NCBI GenBank assembly: GCA_965267435.1
Contig: OZ253960.1
Location: 806,001 to 870,000, forward strand
From: JAWPMT01 sp965267435
GTDB lineage: Bacteria; Bacteroidota; Bacteroidia; Cytophagales; Cyclobacteriaceae
DNA length: 64,000 bases
Reading direction: 5' to 3'
Shown here: positions 42,566-53,961 of the stretch, piece by piece
Numbering within the stretch: the first letter of the stretch is position 1
How the letters are laid out: each line of letters begins with the position of its first letter
Made by a program: the position numbers and the translations under genes
The notes under the pieces: model-generated
The model's input: the letters and a program-made list of their open reading frames with translations, nothing else
Databases searched by the model: none
Told to the model about the DNA's origin: nothing

Positions 42566-43408
42566 ATGAAACTTACTCATGTACTTGTTCTTCTTTCTTT
42601 CGCTGCAACTGGAACAGCTAAGGATGTCTATGTGAACAAGGTGTGGCACCTGGGAGATAATCAGTTTTACGTGTATCTGAGATACAACGAAGGCTTTGAT
42701 TGGAGATCACATGAAGAAATAGCACCCCACCTGGGCCCGGCAATAGGTAGAGAATTCGAATCAACAAGAAGAACGTTGCCTCTTGAGGTCGCAAAGAAGT
42801 ATTTCAAATTGCCATGGCAATCCGAGCTCTGGTTATTTGACAATGCGACCTATACCAATTTAACGGCGCTCAAGTTTCTCGGCGTAGAGTATTTGGATGA
42901 AATGATCAGTACTTCCTATGTTGCTGTTTTTGAGGCAGAAGGCTTTTTAGTGCCTGAGTCCCAGGCTGACTTGGACTACTACTGTATCTCATCAAGTTCT
43001 GAAGCATATCTGAAAGCCAATTTCGCGCCTGCCAAAGTGGCGCCGCAATCATTTGATGGGGAATTGAAGGAGAAGTATTCGTTTTCTGACGAACGAAAAT
43101 TGAAGATACAATCCATAGAATACCAAAACTCAACCCTTACTCTGTGCTCTTTTCTCGGTGAGAACTATGATAACAATTCGGTCATTATGAAATCTGCTGG
43201 CCAAGACCATAGCATTCTTCTGGCCATATTGAGGGATCGATATGTCATGTGGGAGATGATCTTGACGCCATTATTCATTGAGGGTATGCCAGTAATTATC
43301 ATGGAAATGGGCGTGCCGGAGACAGACCAAAACTGGACGGAAATTGCCGTTTTTGACGGGACCAATTATGCGTTGCAGTTTCCGGACGATATGGTAACAA
43401 TGAAGTAG
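42566..43408 (+). CDS. Hypothetical secreted protein
   Basis: A 280-residue exported protein (signal peptide MKLTHVLVLLSFAATGTAK). I do not recognise the family. The mature part is beta-rich with many Tyr and Trp residues (for example VWHLGDNQFYVYLRYNEG and later ILTPLFIEGMPVIIMEM). Two cysteines lie in the middle (DYYCISSS and LTLCSFLG). A strong terminator follows 16 nt after the stop, so this is a single-gene unit. Confidence 0.72.
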   Translation: MKLTHVLVLLSFAATGTAKDVYVNKVWHLGDNQFYVYLRYNEGFDWRSHEEIAPHLGPAIGREFESTRRTLPLEVAKKYFKLPWQSELWLFDNATYTNLTALKFLGVEYLDEMISTSYVAVFEAEGFLVPESQADLDYYCISSSSEAYLKANFAPAKVAPQSFDGELKEKYSFSDERKLKIQSIEYQNSTLTLCSFLGENYDNNSVIMKSAGQDHSILLAILRDRYVMWEMILTPLFIEGMPVIIMEMGVPETDQNWTEIAVFDGTNYALQFPDDMVTMK

Positions 43409-43423
43409 CCTGAGCCACGGTCG

Positions 43424-43444
43424 AAAAGGGTCGAGACCCTTTTT
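43424..43444 (+). terminator. Intrinsic terminator
   Basis: Arms 43424-43431 and 43436-43443 make a perfect 8-bp stem (AAAAGGGT with ACCCTTTT) around the tetraloop CGAG, ending in a run of T residues. It isolates the hypothetical secreted protein from the phenylalanine hydroxylase gene. Confidence 0.85.
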
Positions 43445-43483
43445 GAGTCTGGAGCACTCTTGACGATCAATGTCCTCCCCAAC

Positions 43484-43514
43484 TTGGCACTAACATCTGG
43501 TTCCGTTAATTTTC
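43484..43514 (+). promoter_or_regulatory. Putative Bacteroidota promoter for the hydroxylase gene
   Basis: TTG at 43484-43486 and TAATTTTC at 43507-43514 are 20 nt apart and resemble TTTG / TAnnTTTG. The second box ends four bases before the ATG at 43519, so a transcript from it would be essentially leaderless. Confidence 0.35.
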
Positions 43515-43518
43515 GTCA

Positions 43519-44238
43519 ATGCCCAAGGCCAAGCGATATTTTGATCCCGCGGTGGACGACCAAAACTGGCAGACGCTATTCGAAACCCACTTTCAGCATC
43601 TCCAGTCGCTCAATGCGATCTCTACGCTGTGGATATCGGGGCTTTCCAAGCTGAGGATCGATCAAAGCAAACGACCTCTGGCCGAGGACCTGACGGCGGC
43701 CATTGCGCCATACACGGGCTACACTTTTGTTCAGACTGACGATCACCTCATCCTGGAGCAACGGGACTGGTATGGCATGATCGCTGACTACAAGATGCCG
43801 CTTACCTGCTTCGTACGGACCCCGGCCGAATTGGACTATTGCGACGAACCCGATATCTGGCACGATATCATGGGGCATATTCCATTTCTTGCGGAGAAGG
43901 CGTATTCCGACATGTACCAATTGTTGGCGAGAACCTACATCGAGGCATTCGATGCCAACAGATCAGATCTCCTGCGGGAACTGGATTTCATCGGAGGGAT
44001 GCTTATCGAATTGGGACTCATCAGAGAGCGCCACGGCATCAAAGCTTTTGGCGCTACATTTTACTCGTCATCCGAGGTCTTCGAAGCCTTCAAACCAGAA
44101 AATCAAATCGCGTTCACTTACGAAGCCTTGCGGTCTGGCGAGACCTACGACCGCCACAGCTTTCAAGGTAAGTACTACGTATTTGATTCTCTGGAGCAGC
44201 TGGTGGAGCTGATTGATAGTATCAGGAAGAGGCTGTAG
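43519..44238 (+). CDS. phhA: Phenylalanine 4-monooxygenase (aromatic amino acid hydroxylase)
   Basis: A 239-residue monomeric-type hydroxylase that converts phenylalanine to tyrosine with tetrahydropterin and oxygen. The iron facial triad is visible: H115 and H120 in P-D-I-W-H-D-I-M-G-H-I-P, and E164 in M-L-I-E-L-G-L, which aligns with the V-E-F-G-L of known enzymes. The length fits bacterial forms, which lack the ACT regulatory domain. Tryptophan hydroxylase activity cannot be excluded. No pterin-recycling gene (phhB) is adjacent. Confidence 0.85.
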   Translation: MPKAKRYFDPAVDDQNWQTLFETHFQHLQSLNAISTLWISGLSKLRIDQSKRPLAEDLTAAIAPYTGYTFVQTDDHLILEQRDWYGMIADYKMPLTCFVRTPAELDYCDEPDIWHDIMGHIPFLAEKAYSDMYQLLARTYIEAFDANRSDLLRELDFIGGMLIELGLIRERHGIKAFGATFYSSSEVFEAFKPENQIAFTYEALRSGETYDRHSFQGKYYVFDSLEQLVELIDSIRKRL

Positions 44239-44360
44239 GCCCACTATTCCCAAGCAGGCATGGAGTTTTGTAGCCATTGGAGTCACGTGGCTTTTTGATC
44301 CTTCGCCCGTGGCTGGCTATCTTGAGCTCGTCTGCCGTCCGTGGCAAACTCTTATTCACA

Positions 44361-45818
44361 ATGTTCAAGATGCCAAAGGTCAGCTGCTGGCCCACATATC
44401 TCGTCTTTCTTCTAGTTGCTTGCTGCAAAGGCCCAAATAGTCCTGTCCAGCAACGTCCCAACATCCTGCTGATGGTAGCCGACGACATGGGCTGGTCAGA
44501 TCTTGGATGCTATGGGGGCGTTGCATACACACCAAATTTGGATGGTCTGGCGGAGAAGGGTATTCGTTTCACCGATTTCTATGCGGCTGCACCCAATTGT
44601 TCGCCCTCTCGCGCCGGCCTGCTCACTGGCAAGAGTCCGGCGATACTGGGTATGTACAATTATCGACCCCCGGGGCACCCAATTCACCTAAGGGATGAAG
44701 AGGTCACCCTGGCAGAAGTGCTCCAGACCGATGGATACCGAACGGGCCACTTTGGCAAATGGCATTTGGGCTGCTTGCCCCAGGATTCGTTGTTGAACCA
44801 TCCACAGCCCCGCGATCAGGGCTTCCAATATTCCCTGGGTACTGAGAACAACGCCCAGCCTTCGCACCTCAACCCTGTGAATTTCATAAGGAACGGAGAG
44901 CCAGTTCCCGATCTCGAGGGCTACTCTTGCCAGATCGTTGCAGGAGAGGCCATGAATTGGCTGGAAAGTCAAGCAGGCTCGGAACAGCCCTTTTTCGCTT
45001 ATGTGGCTTTTCACGAGCCCCATAAGAAAGTGGCATCTCCTCCCGAATTGGTGAGTAAATATTCCCAGCATCCGACGGCTGATGCCGAGTACCTGGCCAA
45101 TGTTGAGAACATGGACCTCGCTGTGGGGAGAATCATCGAATATCTGGAAGGCATGGACCAGCTTGATAATACGCTTATCATCTTTTCGTCTGATAATGGC
45201 TCTTATCGCCAAGCATCGAATGGGCCTCTGAGAGCGGTGAAAAGCTATGTCTATGAGGGAGGAATTCGTGTTCCGGGGATAATTCACTGGCCGGGTCTCT
45301 CAACGAGCGAGCGAGTGATATCAGAGCCTGCCGGATTCGTGGATATTATGCCTACGATCTGCGACCTGTTGAACATCACGCCGCCTAACGCGCAAGAACT
45401 CGATGGTACGAGTTTCTACGACCTGTTGAATGGGCAGGAGTTGAGCCGAAGGAAGCCACTCTACTGGTACTTCTACCGAACATCGCCTGAGATAGCGATG
45501 AGGATCGAAGACCACATGATTCTGGGAAAGGACGTTGACACCATCCCGAAGACCCACAGGTTTGCCAGACCTGACATGGCCTATATCCGGGAGATGACCC
45601 TTGATACTTATGAAGTCTACGATTTGACGAGCGATCAGGGCCAATACAATGATATCGCCGATAGTCACCCAGAATCGGTAGACCTCCAACAGATGGTGAA
45701 TGAGAAGCTTCTCGAGATTCAGGAGCGTGGGCACTATTGGGAGCATTTGCCGGAGGCCTCTGGCAGTGCTCGGGTGAAGACCGAATGGGTGAAGTATGAC
45801 CGCCGTATTGACCAATAG
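44361..45818 (+). CDS. Lipoprotein sulfatase
   Basis: A 485-residue type I sulfatase anchored by a lipid. The start at 44361 gives a signal ending in the lipobox L-V-A-C (C21). Metal-binding D41-D42 occur in MVADDMGWSDLGCYGG. The catalytic motif is C80-S-P-S-R84 in APNCSPSRAGLLTG, with the cysteine that becomes formylglycine. HFGKWHLG and SSDNGSYRQASNGPLRAVKSY are typical of arylsulfatase/GalNAc-6-sulfatase-like members. Together with the sulfatase at 255 it indicates use of sulfated polysaccharide. Starting 122 nt after the hydroxylase gene, it is probably a separate unit. Confidence 0.9.
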   Translation: MFKMPKVSCWPTYLVFLLVACCKGPNSPVQQRPNILLMVADDMGWSDLGCYGGVAYTPNLDGLAEKGIRFTDFYAAAPNCSPSRAGLLTGKSPAILGMYNYRPPGHPIHLRDEEVTLAEVLQTDGYRTGHFGKWHLGCLPQDSLLNHPQPRDQGFQYSLGTENNAQPSHLNPVNFIRNGEPVPDLEGYSCQIVAGEAMNWLESQAGSEQPFFAYVAFHEPHKKVASPPELVSKYSQHPTADAEYLANVENMDLAVGRIIEYLEGMDQLDNTLIIFSSDNGSYRQASNGPLRAVKSYVYEGGIRVPGIIHWPGLSTSERVISEPAGFVDIMPTICDLLNITPPNAQELDGTSFYDLLNGQELSRRKPLYWYFYRTSPEIAMRIEDHMILGKDVDTIPKTHRFARPDMAYIREMTLDTYEVYDLTSDQGQYNDIADSHPESVDLQQMVNEKLLEIQERGHYWEHLPEASGSARVKTEWVKYDRRIDQ

Positions 45819-45949
45819 AATGCTACGGGTACTCGAGGCGATGAAGTAGGAGGGCTTTTCTTTCCTTCTTGTCCTTGACTGGAATTGTACAGTGGCAACA
45901 ATCCACGCGAGAGAACCGTGTCAATAACAACGGATCTAATGCAACCTTT

Positions 45950-46495
45950 GTGCGTCATTACTTAACACGTGAGAAACGGCTCTGGCTTTGGGCGCTGCTG
46001 ATCGTGCTGGCCATATTCACTTCTCTTTTCATCGGACAACCTCTTCAGGATCAGCTGCGAAATCAATACCTGCAGGCCGGGCTGTTTTTGTTGGGTATGG
46101 CCCTGGTGGGAGCGACGATACTGGTGCACGGGATCAGGTTTCGACCTGGAAAGTTCGAGTTGACTATTTTGATTGGTGTGGCGGCCGTGGGATTCATGCT
46201 ATTCTTTCGCCTGGGAGCTCCGGAACGAAGTCACATGATCGAGTACAGTGTATTGGCCGTATTTGTGCACGGTGCTATGGTAGAAAGATGGAGCCCCCAA
46301 GATGTGAAGCCCGCGATCGTGGCATTCTTTGTGACTTTTATTATTGGTGTAATCGACGAGACTGTCCAGATTGTGATACCCCATCGTGTATTTGATTTCG
46401 AGGACATTGTCTTCAATGGTATGGTAATCGGAGTAGCGATCATTGGTAGTACACTTTTGCATTGGATGCGGCGGCGAATGACAAGCAGATCCTAG
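45950..46495 (+). CDS. VanZ-like membrane protein
   Basis: A 181-residue membrane protein with four hydrophobic segments. The VanZ-type core is R-S-H-M-I-E-Y-S-V-L-A-V-F-V and, near the end, G-V-I-D-E-T-V-Q-I-V-I-P-H-R-V-F-D-F-E-D, with the H-x-x-E-Y and D-E-x-x-Q patterns of the family. No ATG opens the frame; GTG at 45950 is preferred and TTG at 45869 is possible. VanZ itself gives low-level teicoplanin resistance, but most homologues have unknown roles. Confidence 0.82.
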   Translation: MRHYLTREKRLWLWALLIVLAIFTSLFIGQPLQDQLRNQYLQAGLFLLGMALVGATILVHGIRFRPGKFELTILIGVAAVGFMLFFRLGAPERSHMIEYSVLAVFVHGAMVERWSPQDVKPAIVAFFVTFIIGVIDETVQIVIPHRVFDFEDIVFNGMVIGVAIIGSTLLHWMRRRMTSRS

Positions 46496-46543
46496 GCGCG
46501 TGATAATCTTGCATCAGCACAATTCAAATATCTGAAATCCACA

Positions 46544-47017
46544 ATGAACAATTCAGTCAACCATCTCACTAGCACACTCAAGAGCGTTTTCGATGGAACT
46601 CCGTGGTATGGCGATTCGGTCATGAAGAAGTTGAATGCCATCGATCCGGCGATTGTTAATGAAAAGGTTCATCAGTCCCATTCCGTTGCGGAGCTCGTGG
46701 CTCATGTGATTCAATGGAGACTATACGCTATAGAGAAGCTGAAAGGCAATGAGAACTTTGAAATCACCATGAACACGGAGGAGGATTGGCCTCGAACAAT
46801 CATCAACGACAAAGGTGAATGGGCCGATCTGCTGGGAAGGTTGCTCCAGACTCAGCAAGACATGGTTGAGTTGCTTTCAACGAAAGACGATGCCTTTCTC
46901 CAACAGCGGGCCGCTGGTGCCAGGTACCTCCACTCCAGCATTATCGAGGGGACGATTCATCATGACATCTATCACCTTGGGCAGCTAGGTCTTTTGATCA
47001 GCCAGTTGAAACGATAG
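46544..47017 (+). CDS. DinB family protein
   Basis: A 157-residue four-helix-bundle protein. The metal-binding histidine triad is H54 (VAELVAHVIQWR) with H140 and H144 (HHDIYHLGQL). These proteins bind a divalent metal, and some are thiol S-transferases (for example bacillithiol-dependent enzymes); the substrate here is unknown. It starts 48 nt after the VanZ-like gene. Confidence 0.88.
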   Translation: MNNSVNHLTSTLKSVFDGTPWYGDSVMKKLNAIDPAIVNEKVHQSHSVAELVAHVIQWRLYAIEKLKGNENFEITMNTEEDWPRTIINDKGEWADLLGRLLQTQQDMVELLSTKDDAFLQQRAAGARYLHSSIIEGTIHHDIYHLGQLGLLISQLKR

Positions 47018-47369
47018 TGTTGTTCTCCGATCGATGGAATCCACTGATAAGGGTTTAGGATTTAGGACTCGAGATTCTGTGATTTAGGATCGAATGCCGA
47101 CGACTCAATTGGGGTTGAGCCCGCCGCCTCTAAAAGCATGATCTATCTTGAGGTCACGAAAGATCTTTTGACATTCGAAGAGTTGACGCTTTGAAAAGTT
47201 GATAGATCCCTCCTCCGTCCCTCAGTCGCCAAAGGCTTGCCGACGGCGAGGCGGGATGACCTTTAGAAGGGGACTTTTCGAAGCGGCTTGTGCTCATTGT
47301 TGTCTTAAGCAAAACGGCATTCAACTAAGATTTTTGATTTTGGTGATTCCAATCTAAACTCCACGCTCC
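47018..47369. other. Intergenic region with a palindromic element
   Basis: This gap between convergent genes has no credible frame. It contains repeated gatttagga words (about 47058-47090) and an imperfect long hairpin at 47193-47279: outer GAAAAGT and ACTTTTC, inner TCGCC (47226-47230) and GGCGA (47245-47249). The GC-rich centre ends in GGCGGGATGAC. The arrangement looks like a REP- or MITE-type remnant. Confidence 0.45.
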
Positions 47370-49670
<2,301 letters not shown>

Positions 49671-49909
49671 GGGAGAGAAGTTAGCAAAACGACTTGACAT
49701 AGCACCACGATCAGACGCTTGTACGCAATTTTCCAATTCGACCCTGCCAAGGGACGCTCAAGTGGGCCGACGTTATCGCGGATCTCCGTACCTGGGCTTT
49801 TAGCCATGGAAATGCGATGAAAGAGCCATGATCCTCCATGAGTTGTGCATTATGTTTAGAATCTTCTTTAATTTGAGAAAGGAACTAAAGACGCCTAACT
49901 ACTTCTTTC

Positions 49910-51916
49910 ATGAAAAATCAATGCATCGTCACATTGATTGCTCTTTTCGTAATGCTATGCCCAGCGCGTGCCCAGGACCTATCGGAAATCAATATTCCGG
50001 GATTTGTCGTGAAGCAACCGAAGGTCTCATTTGATGGGACCAGGATGGTATTTATTGCTGATTACGATGGGCGCCACAAGCCTTACATCTCCGAATTCCT
50101 CTCCGATAGCATGGAGTGGTCTTTTCCACGGTTGATATTCAGTGAGTCGATCAATGCGCAGATGGAATTCCAATATCCGCAATTGTCTTTTGACAACAGA
50201 TCGTTGATCATCTCCGGGAGACCCATTGGGGGAAATTACGACGTCTACGTATCCACCTTGCAGGATGATGGGTGGAGTGAACCCACAGCCTTGGACAATG
50301 GCATTAACTCCGATGTGGACGAACTGGGGGCGTCGTGGTCTTCCAATGGAGATCGGATACTTTTCACAAGACCGTTCCCTGCAGAAGTCAAAGCGGATGA
50401 CTACTGTTATGAGCTGTGGATAATAGAGAAGGCCGGTACGCAGACATGGCTGCCCCCGCGTCCGCTCGAGCCTTATTACAATACGGGATGCTCCTGTGCC
50501 CCGTATTTTGCTGGCGACAACGTCACATTCTACTATTCCTCTTTTGAGGATATCAGAGATGAAGAGGGTAGGGCGCTGTCAAGGAAGCAGTTCAGTTTGT
50601 TCTGGGCCAAGTCCGATAGCTACCTGAAGCATACACCCAGACCCATAGTGAGCACCATCTCTGAGTGGGACGCGGTTTCCTTTTCGTTGTCCAATGATAG
50701 CACCGTTTACTATGCCATAGGCGACATCAAAAAGTCCAACACCCTCAAGCACGAATCTCAGGTGGTGCAGCGAGCACTTGGTAGTTCATTTCGGCCGGGT
50801 AAAATGACGCAAATCAGCGGCACGGTGAAGGATAAAAATGGACAAGCGGTGGCGGCGACGATTCGTGTCATCGATCCATTCACTTCGCAGCTGTACCAGG
50901 AACTGACCACAGACGCAGGAGGCTACTACCAATGTTTCGTGCCAAAGGGGGGGCAGTATTCAGTCATCGGTATAAGCCCAGAATACTCGCTGCAGTCGCA
51001 CTTGATCACCAGCGACAATGACGAGATGGTCGTAGACTTCGAATTTTTCAAAAACGTCGAGGTATCCTTCCGGACCTTTGATGCGGAGTTCTATTTCGCG
51101 ATTGCCCCAGATCGGCAGTTCTACGACGGTGACTTCAATCCGCTGCCCGCCTTTCCGGAGAGCAACGGAGACTATACAGTGCCCATTGGGACGGAGGTCA
51201 ACGTGATCTTCAATCAGGAAAACTATGAGCCCGATACGCTCAACCTGCCCTTTGACCAGGAAATCATCTTCTCGGATTTCGAATTTGATATTGAACTCAT
51301 CCGCAAGGTGAAAAGCGTGGACCTTACCTTCTCTGATGAGGCGACCGGCGATGCACTGGAATTGGACATCACCGTGTTCAACGTCAGCAGAAATGAGAAG
51401 GCCAGGAGGCATGTAAAGGATGGCAAGATCACACTCAACCTCAGAGATGGCGAGGTGTACGAGATCAGCACGTCAGCACAGGGTTATAGTTACTTCAATT
51501 CCGAAATAGACCTTACCAGGGAAGAAGACATTGAAAAGGTGGACGCCAAGCTTCAGTCCATTAAAAACCAGTCAATTGTCTTGAATAATATCTTCTTCGA
51601 GGTCGGTTCATTTTCACTCAGTGCAGACTCCTACGGAGAGTTGGACAAGCTGGTGGATTACCTCGTAGAAAACACCGTGTATCACGTGGAGATCTCGGCC
51701 CACACCGACGATACCGGTGGCGAAGATTTCAACCTCCAGCTGAGCAACCTCAGGGCCAACTCCGTTTTGGAATATTTACAGGACCACTCCATCCGGCGAG
51801 ACCGCCTCGTAGCGCGGGGGTATGGTGAACAGAGTCCTTTGGTCTCCAACACCACAGAGGAGAATAGGGCACGCAACCGACGAGTGGAGTTCAAAATATT
51901 AAGCGAGACAGAATGA
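49910..51916 (+). CDS. OmpA-family protein with beta-propeller (PorE-like domain order)
   Basis: A 668-residue exported protein. After a signal peptide (to about residue 22), residues 30-290 look like a PD40-type beta-propeller (VKQPKVSFDGTRMVFIADYDG). A carboxypeptidase regulatory-like domain follows at about 305-365 (ISGTVKDKNGQAVAATIRV), then beta domains. An OmpA C-terminal peptidoglycan-binding domain runs from about 560 to 668 (HVEISAHTDDTGGEDFNLQLS). Propeller, regulatory domain and OmpA in this order recall the T9SS component PorE, but the N-terminal TPR and lipid anchor are missing. Its stop overlaps the next start, so it begins a three-gene operon. Confidence 0.88.
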   Translation: MKNQCIVTLIALFVMLCPARAQDLSEINIPGFVVKQPKVSFDGTRMVFIADYDGRHKPYISEFLSDSMEWSFPRLIFSESINAQMEFQYPQLSFDNRSLIISGRPIGGNYDVYVSTLQDDGWSEPTALDNGINSDVDELGASWSSNGDRILFTRPFPAEVKADDYCYELWIIEKAGTQTWLPPRPLEPYYNTGCSCAPYFAGDNVTFYYSSFEDIRDEEGRALSRKQFSLFWAKSDSYLKHTPRPIVSTISEWDAVSFSLSNDSTVYYAIGDIKKSNTLKHESQVVQRALGSSFRPGKMTQISGTVKDKNGQAVAATIRVIDPFTSQLYQELTTDAGGYYQCFVPKGGQYSVIGISPEYSLQSHLITSDNDEMVVDFEFFKNVEVSFRTFDAEFYFAIAPDRQFYDGDFNPLPAFPESNGDYTVPIGTEVNVIFNQENYEPDTLNLPFDQEIIFSDFEFDIELIRKVKSVDLTFSDEATGDALELDITVFNVSRNEKARRHVKDGKITLNLRDGEVYEISTSAQGYSYFNSEIDLTREEDIEKVDAKLQSIKNQSIVLNNIFFEVGSFSLSADSYGELDKLVDYLVENTVYHVEISAHTDDTGGEDFNLQLSNLRANSVLEYLQDHSIRRDRLVARGYGEQSPLVSNTTEENRARNRRVEFKILSETE

Positions 51917-53961
51917 GGTACCTCCCAGCGATACTACTACTGGCCTGCTGGCCCGCCCTGGCGCAGATGAGCGAATACAGGAAGATCATGGAGGAGCGCC
52001 GAAGCATGGATCTTACGACATTCCATACGCGTCTCAAGGAATATCAGCAAGCCAACGAGCCATTTTGTAATATATATTTTCAGCTGGGAGAGGTAGAAAT
52101 GCAGCTCTTCTCTGATCTGGATCCCATAACTGATCGGATCGGTTCGCGCCAGTACATTCACAATGCCAGCAATTTCTACACCCTTGCCAAAGGATACTTT
52201 GACGTCAAAGAAGCTGTGAAGAATCCTGACTGGTTCAACTTTGGTAGGATCAAGGACCGGGACTCATTGACTCTCCTCCTCCAAAATGAAATGGATACCA
52301 AGTATTCCAGTGTCACGGGATATGCTGATGTGTACGAGGCCCTTGTTGAGAACTACGACATGGCAGTCTTGAACTACCTCGCCGCGAGGCAAGGCTTCAT
52401 TGAGATTGCCAATAGCTACAGCAGTCTCAGTGAGCTGTTCCTTAAAGCCGATCAGAGTCTGAAGGACAAAGTGACCGATATCGGAGTCAAGTTCGACTCC
52501 TCTTTGTACTATCTGGATGTGTATCGGGATGCCTATCAAAAGTTGCCTTATATGAATCCACGTACGGCGACGGTTGTGCTGAAAGACATCGAGCAGTTCC
52601 GCATGAACGGGATATCACCCTCCAATTTCCTCGCTGACGAGATTGCCTTGTGGGACTACGGCGCATGGTCAGAGAACTTGTCCGATCTCATTGAGAACGA
52701 AGTGGACGGCTTGAAAAGCGAAGTAGAATCTGCCTACGACAGCTTTCTTCTCGTGAATCAGAAAATGATCTACGGAGAAGAGTGCATTCAGATCAACGTC
52801 GATGACCTCAAGGCCCAGCGGATCGTCAACATTATCTCCAAGTATGACGAAAGGTCCATCCTGATTGATGTCTTCAACTACGCACGTGATAAGATGACTT
52901 ATGGCAATCAGCTGGTGTATGAACGAAACTGCAACGAACTCTCGGATCTCGTGACGACAGACGAATTGCTATCGCGAAAGGCGAGAAACCTTCAAACCAT
53001 CCACCAGTCCTATCTCCAGGCGGACTCTGCTGCTCAGAGCGTTCTGAGCTCCACTCGTAACCAGGATTACTTCGAGTGGTTTTATAGCGCTTACATGCCA
53101 GGTGAAGCTGGTAGTGTCGACTACATGCAGGTGCAGATTGCGGAAAATTCCGAAAGCTTCAAAAATATGCTTGCACCATTGGCCACCCGCAAGGCATACG
53201 AGCCGGTGGGGCAGGATATCAAAGTGTCCTATGCACTGGCGGATTCTATTTTGACCCAAGGGGGGGCGGGCGATGACGCTTTCCAGGTGGTCTTCAACAA
53301 ACAGCTGTCCGATAGCCTGATGATCGTATATGGCCAAAGGGGTGCTGCCTATCAGTGCATCGGGATCACACCGGAGAACGGGGATTTTCGCATGCTCTGG
53401 CAAGCCGATGTACCTGCGGCTGTCACCGCTTACAAGGCGCTGAGCGATTCCTCCTTTGTGCTGGTGGGTTCAGGTCGACGCCCACAGATCACTCACCTCT
53501 ATTCCTCAGGGAGAGGGAAAGCCGATTTTGCTATTTCGGCCGATTCCGTCATCAACATTACCTACAACGAGCTCCTGGCGACATATACGGTTTTGGCTGC
53601 GGCCGATGCTGACAGTGTGATCACCTTCCAGGAATTCAATCATGCCGGAAAGCTGAGCAACAACAAGTCTCTGTCATCTCGCGGCGCGTACCTCCACTCT
53701 TTTACCAACGATCAGAACATATGGATGATGGGCATGACGGAAGCACCTGATGGCGCTGTCATCCATGCCAAAGTGTACGATCAGTCGTATCAGGAAATAG
53801 CCAGCTATGCCTATGAGTTTCCAGTCGCTTTGCAGTCACCCAAAGTCATAAAAAACGATGACCAAACGCTGACCGTCGTTGGTGATACTTCCGTCGAAGA
53901 TGAAATCATTTATGCACTCCTGGATTATGAGGGAAATATCAAATCGCTTTCTACTTTTTAA
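51913..53961 (+). CDS. Unknown secreted protein of a CHAT operon
   Basis: A 682-residue exported protein (signal peptide MRYLPAILLLACWPALAQ). Its start overlaps the OmpA-type gene by four bases, and its end overlaps the CHAT gene by 35. Residues 20-400 are predicted to be mostly helical, with TPR-like spacing (FHTRLKEYQQANEPFCNIYF and LAARQGFIEIANSYSSLSEL). The rest (about 430-682) is beta-rich and could be a small propeller or sandwich. I recognise no family. Tight overlap with both neighbours implies that it acts in the same complex at the cell envelope. Confidence 0.8.
   Translation: MRYLPAILLLACWPALAQMSEYRKIMEERRSMDLTTFHTRLKEYQQANEPFCNIYFQLGEVEMQLFSDLDPITDRIGSRQYIHNASNFYTLAKGYFDVKEAVKNPDWFNFGRIKDRDSLTLLLQNEMDTKYSSVTGYADVYEALVENYDMAVLNYLAARQGFIEIANSYSSLSELFLKADQSLKDKVTDIGVKFDSSLYYLDVYRDAYQKLPYMNPRTATVVLKDIEQFRMNGISPSNFLADEIALWDYGAWSENLSDLIENEVDGLKSEVESAYDSFLLVNQKMIYGEECIQINVDDLKAQRIVNIISKYDERSILIDVFNYARDKMTYGNQLVYERNCNELSDLVTTDELLSRKARNLQTIHQSYLQADSAAQSVLSSTRNQDYFEWFYSAYMPGEAGSVDYMQVQIAENSESFKNMLAPLATRKAYEPVGQDIKVSYALADSILTQGGAGDDAFQVVFNKQLSDSLMIVYGQRGAAYQCIGITPENGDFRMLWQADVPAAVTAYKALSDSSFVLVGSGRRPQITHLYSSGRGKADFAISADSVINITYNELLATYTVLAAADADSVITFQEFNHAGKLSNNKSLSSRGAYLHSFTNDQNIWMMGMTEAPDGAVIHAKVYDQSYQEIASYAYEFPVALQSPKVIKNDDQTLTVVGDTSVEDEIIYALLDYEGNIKSLSTF

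Noticed and set aside
44688..45287. Minus-strand frame of 199 codons
   Set aside because: It is antisense to the lipoprotein sulfatase and has no independent support.
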